Shown: positions 17,551 to 26,520, numbered from the stretch's first letter. The stretch: 64,000 nt of DNA from Moritella sp. PE36 (GCF_000170855.1 NZ_ABCQ01000016.1:25609-89608), one strand, 5' to 3'. Numbers and translations are program-made. The notes: generated from the sequence alone by a model not told the origin.

Positions 17551-19088
17551 GGTAGCGATCCTCCTGTGACAAATGCGTCTGCGACTAAAGTATTGGCTAG
17601 GCCTAAAAAATAGTCCGGATAGAGTCCCAGGAGCAAAGACAATAGTGCGGTGATCAGTAAGGGCATCGCGACCATTGGGATCTCATGGATATCATTGGCC
17701 GCCACCAGTGACGGATCTTGTGGTATTTTTTCAGGCTCAAAAAAGGCTTTATAGGTGACGGGCAGAAAATAAGCCGCATTAAGCACAGCGCTAACCAGCA
17801 GTACGATTAGCAGCGCCATCTGTCCGGCATCGACAGAACCCACGACCAGATACCATTTACTGATAAAACCACCGGTTGGCGGGATGCCAATCATACCGAG
17901 GGAGCCGATAAAAAATGCCGTCATGGTCAAAGGCAGTCTTTTACCTATGCCGGAAAGATCACTGATCTTCTTGCGGTGGCTGGCACAATAGATAGAACCC
18001 GCGCAGAAGAACAGGGTAATTTTTGAAAAGGCATGGGCGGCGATATGAATTATTCCCCCCATGGCGGCCATCGGTGTCAGCATGGCGGCGCCGAGAATGA
18101 TATAAGAGAGTTGGCTGACGGTGGAATAGGCCAGTCTGGCTTTCAAATCGTCCCGGGTCAGCGCGTAAATAGAGGCAGTAACGATGGTGAACGACACCAG
18201 ATAAGCGGTGATGATGCCAAGACCCAATGTACTCATCAGGTTGATACCAAACACATGAAAAATGACCCGTAACAGACAGAATACCCCCATCTTGACCACC
18301 GCGACCGCATGTAACAAAGCGCTGACCGGGGTTGGTGCGACCATGGCCGCTGGCAGCCAGGCGTGGAACGGCATGATGGCTGATTTGGCAAATCCAAACA
18401 GGTAGCAGAAATAGATAATAATCAATAAGCCATCGGCGGCGACGACATCTTTGAATAGGCCTTGGGGTAAGAAATCAAAGCTGCCAGTAAGTTGATAAGT
18501 TAGTGCCAGTGCGGCCAGCAAAAAGGATTTTGAGGCCCCCACCAAATAGACGATATATCGTTTGCTACCATGCCAGGATTCCTGGTTTTCTTTATGATAA
18601 ACCAGTGGGTAAGTGATAAGGCTGAGTAGTTCGTAAAAGATCACCAGGGTAAACAGATTAGCGGCAAATGCTCCACCCACAGCGGCCGATAGCGAGACGG
18701 CAAAAGAGGCATAGAATCGGGTCTGATTTTTCTCATTCTGGCTGCGCATATAACCGATGCAATAAATGGCGGCAAATATCCATAATAGGCTGGAGACAGT
18801 GGCAAATACCATACCCAGCGCATCAACACGAAAGGCAAAATCAACCCCAGGCAGAATCTCAAATAAAGTCAGATCGACAGTATTGCCGGCCAATATTAAC
18901 GGCGCCATTGAAATAACGATGATGAACTTTATCACCGCGGCTACAACCGATACCGCATCCCGTGCGTTGGGGCGATTATGCAGGCACAGTATGACGCCCG
19001 CAGCAATGAGCGAGACTGTGACCGCTAAAGCCGGTCTTATGGATAACATTAAGTCCAAATTCAGTAATTCCATATTGATAAGAGTCAT
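17547..19088 (-). CDS. Extra MrpD-like antiporter subunit in the nuo operon
   Basis: The protein is 513 residues from the ATG at 19088 (a TTG at 19091 is a possible start one codon earlier). It is a 14-helix antiporter-like subunit closest to MrpD. FYELLSLITYPLVYH holds the helix-5 Glu, AKSAIMPFHAWLPAAMVAPTPVSALLHAVAVVKMG the channel histidines and lysine, and GIPPTGGFISKWYLV the helix-12 Lys, so the ion path looks intact. Complex I normally has three such subunits (L, M, N); this is a fourth. It begins 7-10 nt after nuoK and overlaps the 84-aa gene. Other reading: an Mrp-type antiporter gene captured by the operon but not assembled in complex I. Confidence 0.8.
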   Translation of the reverse strand: MTLINMELLNLDLMLSIRPALAVTVSLIAAGVILCLHNRPNARDAVSVVAAVIKFIIVISMAPLILAGNTVDLTLFEILPGVDFAFRVDALGMVFATVSSLLWIFAAIYCIGYMRSQNEKNQTRFYASFAVSLSAAVGGAFAANLFTLVIFYELLSLITYPLVYHKENQESWHGSKRYIVYLVGASKSFLLAALALTYQLTGSFDFLPQGLFKDVVAADGLLIIIYFCYLFGFAKSAIMPFHAWLPAAMVAPTPVSALLHAVAVVKMGVFCLLRVIFHVFGINLMSTLGLGIITAYLVSFTIVTASIYALTRDDLKARLAYSTVSQLSYIILGAAMLTPMAAMGGIIHIAAHAFSKITLFFCAGSIYCASHRKKISDLSGIGKRLPLTMTAFFIGSLGMIGIPPTGGFISKWYLVVGSVDAGQMALLIVLLVSAVLNAAYFLPVTYKAFFEPEKIPQDPSLVAANDIHEIPMVAMPLLITALLSLLLGLYPDYFLGLANTLVADAFVTGGSLP

Positions 19089-19098
19089 CAATCCAGTC

Positions 19099-19401
19099 TC
19101 AGCCCTTCATTATTGTTAGGTCATCTACTTCCAACGTGCGTTTGTTGCGCAATAAAGCCACCAGTATGCCGAGTGCAATAGCGACTTCGGCTGCGGTGAT
19201 CGCAATAATAAAAATAGCCATGATCTGGCCGCGGGGATCGTTCATTTCATACCCGAAGGCAAGCAGATTGATATTGACGCTGTTGAGCATTAGTTCGAGA
19301 GACATCAGTACAATCAAAACATTACGCCGGAGCAATACGCCTGCCGCGCCAATGACAAATAAAATGGCGGCTAATATCAAATACCAAGAGATGGGGATCA
19401 T
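19099..19401 (-). CDS. nuoK: NADH-quinone oxidoreductase subunit K
   Basis: The 100-residue protein has three membrane helices. [19 protein letters not shown] carries the first conserved glutamate and [19 protein letters not shown] the second; both belong to the central charged axis of the membrane arm. It is MrpC-like. ATGA overlap with nuoJ. Confidence 0.94.
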   Translation of the reverse strand: MIPISWYLILAAILFVIGAAGVLLRRNVLIVLMSLELMLNSVNINLLAFGYEMNDPRGQIMAIFIIAITAAEVAIALGILVALLRNKRTLEVDDLTIMKG

Positions 19402-19970
19402 TTGGATGCCTCCTTTGTGGCTCCTTTTTTGTGTTCGCTAGGTTTGTGATTAGTACCGTTACTTTGCGCCAGCACTACTGCGCCGATCAGGGCGACCAGT
19501 AGGATGACCGACGCCACCTCGAAGGGCAGCAGAAAATCCCTGAATAAAGTTAAGCTTAGTTGCTTGGTTGGTTCATCGCCAATGACGCTTTGTGTTGTCA
19601 TCACCGCATGCAGACGGCTGCTTTGGCTGAGTAGGAATAGTAGCTCAGTTGCCAGTGCCAGTAGCGCGACTATGGCTGGTATTGCCCCTTTTTGAATAAA
19701 GCGACTGTTATTGATAAACCGACCATGGGCTTCTTTACGTACGTCTAACATCATGATGACGAATAAAAACAGCACCATAATGGCACCGACATAAACAAAT
19801 AGCTGGATCACCGCCAGAAACGGTGATCCCAGTAGGACAAACAGGGCTGCTATCTGCACAAAACAGGCGACAAGAGATAGGGCACTGTGGATCGGATTTC
19901 TGGCGACAACAACCAGCAAGCCAGTGCCGATGGCAACCAAGGCAAGTAATATAAAAAATTGTTGCTCCAT
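19398..19970 (-). CDS. nuoJ: NADH-quinone oxidoreductase subunit J
   Basis: The 190-residue protein has five membrane helices. The conserved helix-3 segment [21 protein letters not shown] contains the pi-bulge region that couples quinone reduction to pumping. The C-terminus (about residues 170-190) is polar and lysine-rich and not conserved. It follows nuoI by 18 nt and overlaps nuoK. Confidence 0.93.
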   Translation of the reverse strand: MEQQFFILLALVAIGTGLLVVVARNPIHSALSLVACFVQIAALFVLLGSPFLAVIQLFVYVGAIMVLFLFVIMMLDVRKEAHGRFINNSRFIQKGAIPAIVALLALATELLFLLSQSSRLHAVMTTQSVIGDEPTKQLSLTLFRDFLLPFEVASVILLVALIGAVVLAQSNGTNHKPSEHKKGATKEASK

Positions 19971-19988
19971 TGATTGATCCTTTTTTTG

Positions 19989-20564
19989 TTATTTTTGTCG
20001 TTTTAGCAATTGCCACCAGTCGTAGCCTTTTACGTTAGCCTGAGCGATGGTTTTACCACTGCCATCTTTAGCCAGCGATGCTGGGATGACGGTGCCAGCC
20101 CCTTCTTCAGCCTTACGTGGCGCGGCGATTAAGTCTTCAAGATGCACCACTAACGCTTCGGTGGTGGTGGTAGCAACCTCATATTCCTGACCGAGCTTGA
20201 TCGCGTCAGCCGGGCAGGCATCTTCACACAAGCCGCAATAAAGGCAGCGCGCCAAATCGATATCAAACACTTTTGGTCGTCGGTTACCTTTTTCATCTTC
20301 ATAGGGCACCACAGTGATGCAGTCACAGGGACAGATCTTTGCACACAGTTCACAGCCGACACAGTTCACGTCGCCTTCATCGTTGGTTTTCATGAAATGA
20401 TGCCCGCGATGACGATGGTAAGGCCGCCATTTTTCATGGTCCGGATATCTGTGGGTAATAATTCTGGAAAACATATAGCGTAATGTCAGCCGCAGTGCGC
20501 GCCACAGATCACTGAATAACAGCCATCCGATCCAACTTTGCTTTTGTTGTCGTGTTCTGGCCAT
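19989..20564 (-). CDS. nuoI: NADH-quinone oxidoreductase subunit I
   Basis: The 191-residue protein is an eight-iron ferredoxin subunit carrying N6a and N6b. CVGCELCAKICPCDC and CLYCGLCEDACPADA provide the eight cysteines. The N-terminal helix is amphipathic and membrane-associated (RALRLTLRYMFSR). The frame is open to 20594, but the ATG at 20564 has GGGAGG directly upstream and is chosen. The C-terminal 45 residues are more variable than usual. It follows nuoH after 78 nt. Confidence 0.94.
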   Translation of the reverse strand: MARTRQQKQSWIGWLLFSDLWRALRLTLRYMFSRIITHRYPDHEKWRPYHRHRGHHFMKTNDEGDVNCVGCELCAKICPCDCITVVPYEDEKGNRRPKVFDIDLARCLYCGLCEDACPADAIKLGQEYEVATTTTEALVVHLEDLIAAPRKAEEGAGTVIPASLAKDGSGKTIAQANVKGYDWWQLLKRQK

Positions 20565-20642
20565 GTTGGCCTCCCGGTATAAGCTATACCTCATACCTCA
20601 TACCTCATTTGTTATCCCGTTTTTCTGTGTAACGAGATGTTC

Positions 20643-21629
20643 TTAAAACATAAAAAATCCGCTAATTAAAATGTTTACTAGCGACAGGGGCAAAAGCACC
20701 TTCCAGCCAATCGCCATTAACTGATCATAACGGTAACGTGGAAAGGTAAAACGGAACCACATAAACACCCAGATGAAAAAACCAACTTTGAGTAACAGCC
20801 AGACTGTGTCTGGTATAAAGGGTGGGGCGCCATGCCAGCCGCCAAAAAACAGCATTACATTGAGAAAACCGATGATCACGACGCCCAAATATTCGCTCAA
20901 CATAAAAAAGGAAAAGCGTATGCCGCTATATTCGGTATGATAACCGGCACCCAGATCGCCTTCGGCCTCTGGTAAATCGAACGGAATACGCTGAACTTCG
21001 GCCAGTCCTGCCACAAAGAATACAAAAAAACCTAAGGGTTGATAGACCACATTCCACATGTCTTTTTGGGCGGTGACTATATCCATCATATTCATCGAGT
21101 TAGCCAGCATTACCACGCCAATGACAGAGAACCCCATGGGGATTTCATAACTGATCATCTGGGCTATCGCCCTGAGGCTACCGAGCACCGCATATTTACT
21201 GTTGGAGGCCCAGCCAGCGAGGATGGTCCCAAAGATGCCGATGCCGCTAACCGCGAGAATAAACAATAGTCCGACATTCATATTAGACAGACTGAGCATC
21301 ACTTCAGTGCCAAAAATTGTTACCGGCTCTCCGAGTGGGATGGCGACAAACACCACAAAAGGCGGTACCAATGCGACCACTGGAGCCATTTTGAACAGGG
21401 TTCGATCGGCGGCGCTGGGGATATGATCTTCTTTCGTCAGTAGTTTGATGCCGTCGGCCACTGGCTGTAACAAGCCGTGCCAGCCGACCCGCATAGGCCC
21501 CGGACGTTGTTGGATATGACCGGCAATTTTGCGCTCCAACCAAGTAAGAGGTAAAGGCAACAGCAGCAGAACCGCCACCACGACGGCAATCTTGAGTAAC
21601 ATCGGCAGGATCACATATAGGTTTTCCAT
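20643..21629 (-). CDS. nuoH: NADH-quinone oxidoreductase subunit H, first gene of the operon
   Basis: The 328-residue protein forms the membrane part of the quinone tunnel. LPLTWLERKIAGHIQQRPGPMRVG is the family signature near residue 28, followed by GWASNSKYAVLGSLRAIAQMISYEIP and FDLPEAEGDLGAGYHTEYSG, with the conserved acidic residues. It is the first gene of a 16-gene minus-strand operon. The 139 bp between it and the MerR-type gene (21630-21768) must hold the main nuo promoter; I find no convincing sigma-70 element there by eye. Confidence 0.95.
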   Translation of the reverse strand: MENLYVILPMLLKIAVVVAVLLLLPLPLTWLERKIAGHIQQRPGPMRVGWHGLLQPVADGIKLLTKEDHIPSAADRTLFKMAPVVALVPPFVVFVAIPLGEPVTIFGTEVMLSLSNMNVGLLFILAVSGIGIFGTILAGWASNSKYAVLGSLRAIAQMISYEIPMGFSVIGVVMLANSMNMMDIVTAQKDMWNVVYQPLGFFVFFVAGLAEVQRIPFDLPEAEGDLGAGYHTEYSGIRFSFFMLSEYLGVVIIGFLNVMLFFGGWHGAPPFIPDTVWLLLKVGFFIWVFMWFRFTFPRYRYDQLMAIGWKVLLPLSLVNILISGFFMF

Positions 21630-21768
21630 GCTATTGGGTCTCTTTAAGTTATTGCCTACTAAACCTTAAACGTACTATAAAGGTAGTTTGCGCTTATAAC
21701 TTAATCAAATATCATTTCGAGGCCTGTATCAAGTTGGGTGTCTTTAGATTCAAGCGTAAAAACCATCA

Positions 21769-22179
21769 CTACTGATTTTCAACATAAAGTGCATCAATAA
21801 TCGGGCAATCATCAATCGAGTGGCCAGCGCCTTTACAGTTGTTCACCATTTTATCGAGTGCTGATTGTAGTCGTTGCAAATCCGCAATTTTTTGTTGTAC
21901 CTCCGCTATTTTCAGCATTGCCATTGTTTGCACTTCGCCACAATCATGATCTGGCTCATCAATAAATTTGAGCAGTTCCTTTATTTGTTCAATGCTAAAT
22001 CCAAGCTCACGGCTACGGCGAATGAAATTAAGCCGTTTAACATGAGGTAACGAATAGATGCGATGCCCACCCTCGGTGCGTGGTGGTTTGGGCATCAGTC
22101 CTGATTTTTCATAATAATGTACGGTTTCTACTTTGCATTTAGCTTGCTTGGCGATCTGCCCGATTGAGAATTGTTGCAT
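21769..22179 (-). CDS. MerR family metal-responsive regulator
   Basis: The 136-residue protein has a MerR-type winged helix at the N-terminus (IGQIAKQAKCKVETVHYYEKSGL) and a dimerisation helix. Metal ligands of the MerR/ZntR group are in place: Cys in DHDCGEV, Cys 35 residues later in NNCKGAGH, and Cys 10 further on in DDCPII. The first spacing is as in mercury MerR. The end CKGAGHSIDDC resembles ZntR/PbrR (Cys, His, Cys) rather than the 9-residue MerR spacing, so the metal may be Hg, Zn, Cd or Pb. It is divergent from the mer-like operon, whose promoter contains a perfect dyad, and it surely regulates that operon. Confidence 0.88.
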   Translation of the reverse strand: MQQFSIGQIAKQAKCKVETVHYYEKSGLMPKPPRTEGGHRIYSLPHVKRLNFIRRSRELGFSIEQIKELLKFIDEPDHDCGEVQTMAMLKIAEVQQKIADLQRLQSALDKMVNNCKGAGHSIDDCPIIDALYVENQ

Positions 22180-22196
22180 ATTTATTTAAAACCTCC

Positions 22197-22227
22197 TTGA
22201 ACCTATAGTTACTATAGGTTCTATAAT
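22197..22227 (+). promoter_or_regulatory. MerR-type promoter and operator with 19-bp spacer
   Basis: TTGAAC (22197-22202) and TATAAT (22222-22227) are separated by 19 bp, the over-long spacer typical of MerR-activated promoters. The spacer region holds a perfect dyad: GAACCTATAG (22199-22208), 3 nt, and its exact complement to 22221. It drives the plus-strand cluster starting at 22260. Confidence 0.9.
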
Positions 22228-22259
22228 AACAAATATACACAAAATTGAGGAATAAATTG

Positions 22260-22499
22260 ATGCAAGCAATAATCGCGGACTCCTTACTTAGCTGCCCTGA
22301 GTGCGGCCATGAGGAATTACTGACCATGCCGACAGATGCCTGCCTGTGGTTTCATGAATGTTCAGGTTGCCATGTGTTACTCAAACCCCAAAAAGGTGAT
22401 TGTTGTGTATTTTGTTCTTATGGTTCAGTCCCTTGTCCTCCGATCCAGTTAGAAAGCACGGAGCAGGGAATAGGAGGTTGCGGTTGTGGAAAAAGTTAA
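22260..22499 (+). CDS. GDCCVxC-domain small cysteine-rich protein
   Basis: This 79-residue protein is dominated by cysteines: CPECG near residue 12, CSGC near 35, then GDCCVFCSYGSVPCPP (the GDCCVxC signature) and a C-terminal GGCGCGKS. Some relatives carry selenocysteine in the signature; this one uses Cys. Members are typically found with heavy-metal genes, and the role may be metal binding or delivery. The start is the ATG at 22260, 7 nt after GAGGAA. First gene of the MerR-controlled cluster. Confidence 0.8.
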   Translation: MQAIIADSLLSCPECGHEELLTMPTDACLWFHECSGCHVLLKPQKGDCCVFCSYGSVPCPPIQLESTEQGIGGCGCGKS

Positions 22500-22881
22500 A
22501 TGGCATGAGCAGTCCTATTTACGCTGGGGGACGCTGTTTATTACCAGCGGAACGCTGTTGTGTTGCGCCTTACCTATTGTGTTGGTCTCCATGGGGTTTG
22601 GTGCCATCGTCGCGAGTTTGAATTTCAACGTACCTGGATTGCTATTTTTAGCTGAATATAAACTTTGGACACTGAGTTTGTCTGCTTTGTTACTTTTGTT
22701 CTTAGCGTGGGTGATATGGCGACCTAATCAAAGCTGTCCGGCAGATCCTGAACTGGCCGCACATTGCCAAACCGCCAAACGTTGGAATCAGCGGGTATTT
22801 TGGTTAAGCAGCATTATTTGGTGCATTGGCTTTTTCTTTAGTGTGCTGTTATTGCCTTTACGAATATATGTTGGCTTTTAA
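22486..22881 (+). CDS. MerT-like inner-membrane metal transport protein
   Basis: The 131-residue protein resembles mercuric transporter MerT. The first helix contains the vicinal pair LLCCALPIVLVSMGFG that takes Hg(II) from MerP in the classical system, and a cytoplasmic loop has two further cysteines (SCPADPELAAHC). There are about three membrane helices, the last ending in FFSVLLLPLRIY. The start is GTG at 22486, supported by AGGAGG 8 nt upstream, and overlaps the preceding gene by 14 nt. No mercuric reductase gene follows, so the fate of the imported metal is unclear. Confidence 0.75.
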   Translation: MEKVKWHEQSYLRWGTLFITSGTLLCCALPIVLVSMGFGAIVASLNFNVPGLLFLAEYKLWTLSLSALLLLFLAWVIWRPNQSCPADPELAAHCQTAKRWNQRVFWLSSIIWCIGFFFSVLLLPLRIYVGF

Positions 22882-22893
22882 GGAGGTCGTAAA

Positions 22894-23214
22894 ATGAAAG
22901 CATTTCTCACCGTAATTATGTTTTCCGCACTCTTAGTTATGCAAACTACACTCTTGATTGTTCAGACTGTTCAAGCCAGAACGGTCGAAGTTGAAGTGTA
23001 CGGCATGACCTGTGCATTTTGTGTTGACAGTTTAGAGCGGAAATTTGCAAACATGGAGTCCATTTCTCAGGTGGACGTCAGTCTAAAGCATAAAAAAGTA
23101 CGGCTAGTCACAGATGAAACCATGCCAAGTATCGAAACTATTAAGCAAGCTGTGTTAGATGCTGGTTTTACACCAGTGAAAGTGACAGTACAGAGTAATG
23201 GCCAAGAGCAATAG
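22894..23214 (+). CDS. MerP-like periplasmic heavy-metal-associated protein
   Basis: The 106-residue protein has a signal peptide (residues 1-28, ending VQA) and one heavy-metal-associated domain with GMTCAFC, the CxxC metal site, followed by the beta-alpha-beta pattern to VLDAGF. In mer systems MerP binds Hg(II) in the periplasm and passes it to MerT. AGGAGG lies just before the ATG. It overlaps the next gene by 17 nt. Confidence 0.85.
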   Translation: MKAFLTVIMFSALLVMQTTLLIVQTVQARTVEVEVYGMTCAFCVDSLERKFANMESISQVDVSLKHKKVRLVTDETMPSIETIKQAVLDAGFTPVKVTVQSNGQEQ

Positions 23215-23932
23215 CGTTTACGCTATTTTTATTTGGTTTGGCATGATAAGCAGTGCCGATAGCATGGGGCTGCGTTCATTTGTGGCGCTGCCAGTAGAAA
23301 AAGACGGAGCCGTGATCCGCTTCGTATACGAGCATGTGAAAGCGTCAGATATGGCCTCGGAAAATAGCGAACACCTGATCGCCAATGTCGCTTATGGACT
23401 GAGTGCCAAGCAGACATTGTTATTAGGCTTACCCTATCGGCTGTCACCCTCTGGCAGTGATCGTCAAGGCGATGTATCTGTGTTATACCGGCATATCGTC
23501 TGGCAAAATGATCGCTTTTCAGGTACCGATCGTTTGGGTTTATTGGCTGGAGTTATTGCGCCCACCGAAAGCGATAGAGATGCTGCTGTTCAGGCTGGTT
23601 TTGTGTTCACCCATTTTAAAAATCGCAATGAAATAGATGTTGATGTGCTATATCAAGCGGGTATGAACGACCGTAAAAATAGCGCTCGTTATGACGTATC
23701 CTGGCAATTTAGACTGTTACCGAGTGAACGTGCTGAGTGGGGCTTAACACCAGAATTAAACAGTGTTCTAGAGTTAAATGGCCGCTGGCGTGAAGGTAAT
23801 AGTACAGTACATCAGCTGACGGTTGGATTACAGTGGGTTCATCAAAAATGGGTGTTAGAAGGCGGCATCGCCAAGGATATTAGCAATGGCCATGAATCGC
23901 GATATATAATGAGTACCAGATTTCACTTTTGA
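23198..23932 (+). CDS. Outer-membrane beta-barrel protein of the mer-like cluster
   Basis: The 244-residue protein begins with a hydrophobic export segment (residues 4-22) and continues as alternating strands to a terminal aromatic (STRFHF), the outer-membrane barrel signature. It resembles the group annotated as phenol-degradation MetA-like or transporter barrels. The 17-nt overlap with the MerP-like gene places it in the same operon, so it may act as an outer-membrane channel for the same metal or thiol complex. Such a gene is unusual in a mer operon. Only weak start signals are present (GAGTA before the ATG). Confidence 0.6.
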   Translation: MAKSNSVYAIFIWFGMISSADSMGLRSFVALPVEKDGAVIRFVYEHVKASDMASENSEHLIANVAYGLSAKQTLLLGLPYRLSPSGSDRQGDVSVLYRHIVWQNDRFSGTDRLGLLAGVIAPTESDRDAAVQAGFVFTHFKNRNEIDVDVLYQAGMNDRKNSARYDVSWQFRLLPSERAEWGLTPELNSVLELNGRWREGNSTVHQLTVGLQWVHQKWVLEGGIAKDISNGHESRYIMSTRFHF

Positions 23933-24047
23933 ACTAAAATCCTGAGAAACCTACCTCGGTCGCGCATAATCTTGCTGGCATGGCGCTGACCGTCCTTGGT
24001 GGCGAATGCTATTACAGAAAACAAGTAGAAATATAAGCAGTAAAACG

Positions 24048-24761
24048 TCACTGGGCTGGTGCATCAATAATGATGATCTCCGCATCGGATAGCGCTTTAA
24101 TCGTGACTTCCTGTTGTTTAGTCACTTCTGCGCCATCGCCTGTTTTCATCATTACTGCCCTCTGATTATCGATAAGTTCAAACTCTCCACTGGATGCCAA
24201 AACATAGGCTTGGTGTTCAATGGAATGAGTAAACAGGGTGTCTTTCTTCACCTTACCGCCATAGATACGCGCCGCTTGATTGATAAACAGTGCGTTATCT
24301 TGTTCGTCTGGGTATCCAGAAACTAATAAGGGTAACGTGGCATTATCTGTATTTTCAGAAAACAGCTTGCTGTCCCATCTCGGTTTTACGTTGTGCTTAT
24401 TCGGTTCAATCCAAATTTGAAATAGGGTTAAGGGCTCTTTCGTTAAATTGTATTCTGAGTGAGTAATACCTGAGCCCGCACTCATCACTTGCACCTCGCC
24501 TGCGAGGGTCACGCCTTTATTACCGGCATTGTCTTGATGAGTGACCGCGCCGGAGCGGACAAAGGTAATGATTTCCATATTTTTGTGTGGGTGAGCTGGA
24601 AACCCTGTTCCTGCCGCGACCCAGTCGTCATTAACCACTAATAGCGTGCCAAACCCCATTCTTTTGGAGTTGTAATAATTAGCAAAGCTAAAGTGATGAT
24701 TGGTTTTTAACCAACCGTGGTTTGCCTTGCCAATCTGCTGAAAAGAATAGTGTTTTATCAT
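24048..24761 (-). CDS. Pirin family protein (YhhW-like)
   Basis: The 237-residue bicupin-type pirin shows HPHKNMEIITF and SGITHSEYN, the His-rich metal site of YhhW-like quercetinases. The family includes iron-binding quercetin 2,3-dioxygenases. It follows the glutathionyl-hydroquinone reductase gene by 15 nt, and DoxX and a YhaJ-like regulator are close, as in the E. coli yqjF-yqjG/yhaK/yhaJ neighbourhood. A role in handling quinones or phenolics is likely by context. Confidence 0.82.
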   Translation of the reverse strand: MIKHYSFQQIGKANHGWLKTNHHFSFANYYNSKRMGFGTLLVVNDDWVAAGTGFPAHPHKNMEIITFVRSGAVTHQDNAGNKGVTLAGEVQVMSAGSGITHSEYNLTKEPLTLFQIWIEPNKHNVKPRWDSKLFSENTDNATLPLLVSGYPDEQDNALFINQAARIYGGKVKKDTLFTHSIEHQAYVLASSGEFELIDNQRAVMMKTGDGAEVTKQQEVTIKALSDAEIIIIDAPAQ

Positions 24762-24776
24762 TGTATGTTCCTCCCC

Positions 24777-25766
24777 CTAGACTTTATTTGTTAAGCGATC
24801 TCTGTCGTGCGGCGCGGTGAAGTCTTGTTGTGGGCCACGCGGGACAATTAAAGTTGGATTAATGGTGTCGTGACTCGCGTAATAATGGATCTTGGTATAT
24901 TCCAAATCGACGGTGCTTTTGATCCCTTCAAATTGAAATAATTCACGTACATAGTTACTGATATGATGGAACTCACTTAATTTATTACGATTACATTTAA
25001 AATGACCATGATAAACGGCATCAAAACGCAGTAATGTGGTAAATAATCGCCAATCAGCTTCTGTTAGTTGTTCACCGAGTAAATAGCGGTGGTTGCTAAG
25101 ACGCGCTTCAAGCCAATCTAAACTTGCAAAAAGTTCCTCAAATGCTTGGTCGTAAGCTTCTTGTGTGGTGGCAAAACCGGCGCGATACACACCATTGTTT
25201 ATCGTGTCATAAATACGTTCGTTAATAGTGTCGATTTCTGGTTGTAAATCAGTTGGGTAATAGTCATCGTGATTGCCCGTTAACTCGTTAAATGCAGTGT
25301 TAAAAATACGAATTATTTCACTCGATTCATTGTTCACTATGCTTTGGGTTTTCTTATCCCACAATACCGGTACGGTAACTCGGCCTTCATAATCAGGTGC
25401 TGCTTTAAGGTAAAGTTGGTAAACATAGTCACTTTGATAGAGTGAATCGCTATAGTCGCCATTAGTATTGCCATCGGCATCATTAGTAGCAAACTCCCAG
25501 CCATTGCTGAGCATTTCAGGCTTAACCACGCTGACAGAAATGATGTCTTGAAGTTGTTTCAACTGTCTAAAAATTAACGTGCGATGTGCCCAAGGACACG
25601 CTAATGAAACATACAAATGATAGCGACCTGCTTCTGCCGGGTAGCGACTACCTTCCTCATTGGAAATAGTGTCTCTGAAGCGACTTGCTTGGCGTTCGAA
25701 TTTACCTTCACTATTTTTGGTTTCGTACCATTGGTCATGCCATTTACCGTTGACGATTAAACCCAT
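24777..25766 (-). CDS. yqjG: Glutathionyl-hydroquinone reductase
   Basis: The 329-residue Xi-class glutathione S-transferase matches YqjG/ECM4. The active-site motif CPWAHRT (Cys about 62, after SLA) is intact, WRLFTTLLRFDAVYHGHFKCN is the substrate-site segment, and TINPTLIVPRGP is the family ending. These enzymes reduce glutathionyl-hydroquinones to hydroquinones using glutathione. It is in an operon with the pirin gene (15-nt gap) and lies 113 nt after doxX. Confidence 0.9.
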   Translation of the reverse strand: MGLIVNGKWHDQWYETKNSEGKFERQASRFRDTISNEEGSRYPAEAGRYHLYVSLACPWAHRTLIFRQLKQLQDIISVSVVKPEMLSNGWEFATNDADGNTNGDYSDSLYQSDYVYQLYLKAAPDYEGRVTVPVLWDKKTQSIVNNESSEIIRIFNTAFNELTGNHDDYYPTDLQPEIDTINERIYDTINNGVYRAGFATTQEAYDQAFEELFASLDWLEARLSNHRYLLGEQLTEADWRLFTTLLRFDAVYHGHFKCNRNKLSEFHHISNYVRELFQFEGIKSTVDLEYTKIHYYASHDTINPTLIVPRGPQQDFTAPHDRDRLTNKV

Positions 25767-25879
25767 GATAATACTCCTAATTTATGTTGTATTAGCGCCT
25801 ACCTTCGTTAATGTAAGTTTAGGCGCGATAGACTGACAAAACTAAATTTGATGCTGATACTTATGTTTTCGTATCGTGT

Positions 25880-26329
25880 TTATTTACTAAGCTTGCTCAC
25901 GATAAGGCGATCGATTGATAATTTACCGCCGCCTTGCAGCATTACCGACAGGCTGATTGCAAACAGTGCTAAGGCAAATTCATAACCGTTGTTACTCATG
26001 AACAGGCCGTTAGCGAAATGGGTACTGAAAATGGCAACAATCATAGTGACCGCCAATACCAATGCTGTTGGTCTAGTCAATAAACCTAAGATAAGCAATA
26101 GACCACCGAAGAACTCTGCACTGCCTGCCATCATCGCCATTAAGTAACCTGGTGCCAGACCGATAGATTCCATCCATTGACCCGTGCCCTCCAAACCATA
26201 ACCACCGAACCAAGCAAATAGCTTTTGCGCGCCGTGTGCGGTGAAGATAATGCCTGCCACTAAACGTAATGGTAAAGCCGAAAAGGTGTTATCTGATGTT
26301 AGGATTTGCTTAATTGTTGCAGTATTCAT
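25880..26329 (-). CDS. DoxX family membrane protein (YqjF-like)
   Basis: The 149-residue protein has four membrane helices with the family motif LRLVAGIIFTAHGAQKLF in helix 1 and EFFGGLLLILGLLTRPTAL in helix 2. E. coli YqjF belongs to this family and is induced by quinone-forming aromatics through YhaJ. Here the gene is divergent from a YhaJ-like regulator with 191 bp between starts, which probably controls doxX, yqjG and the pirin gene. Confidence 0.85.
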   Translation of the reverse strand: MNTATIKQILTSDNTFSALPLRLVAGIIFTAHGAQKLFAWFGGYGLEGTGQWMESIGLAPGYLMAMMAGSAEFFGGLLLILGLLTRPTALVLAVTMIVAIFSTHFANGLFMSNNGYEFALALFAISLSVMLQGGGKLSIDRLIVSKLSK

Positions 26330-26520
26330 GTTGTGCTCTCTTTGATTCGTTAATGTGTTTTGGGTTTGCTTTATAAGTCGGTTTTATAAGTATGCAGCTA
26401 TTGTATTCGCTTAAATGGATTGGAATAACCGCTGAAATTTGTTTAGTATGTTCAACATATTTGAACAATTGATGGCGTGTATAAGCGTGACAATAAATAA
26501 TAAGAAGAGAGAGGCGATAC

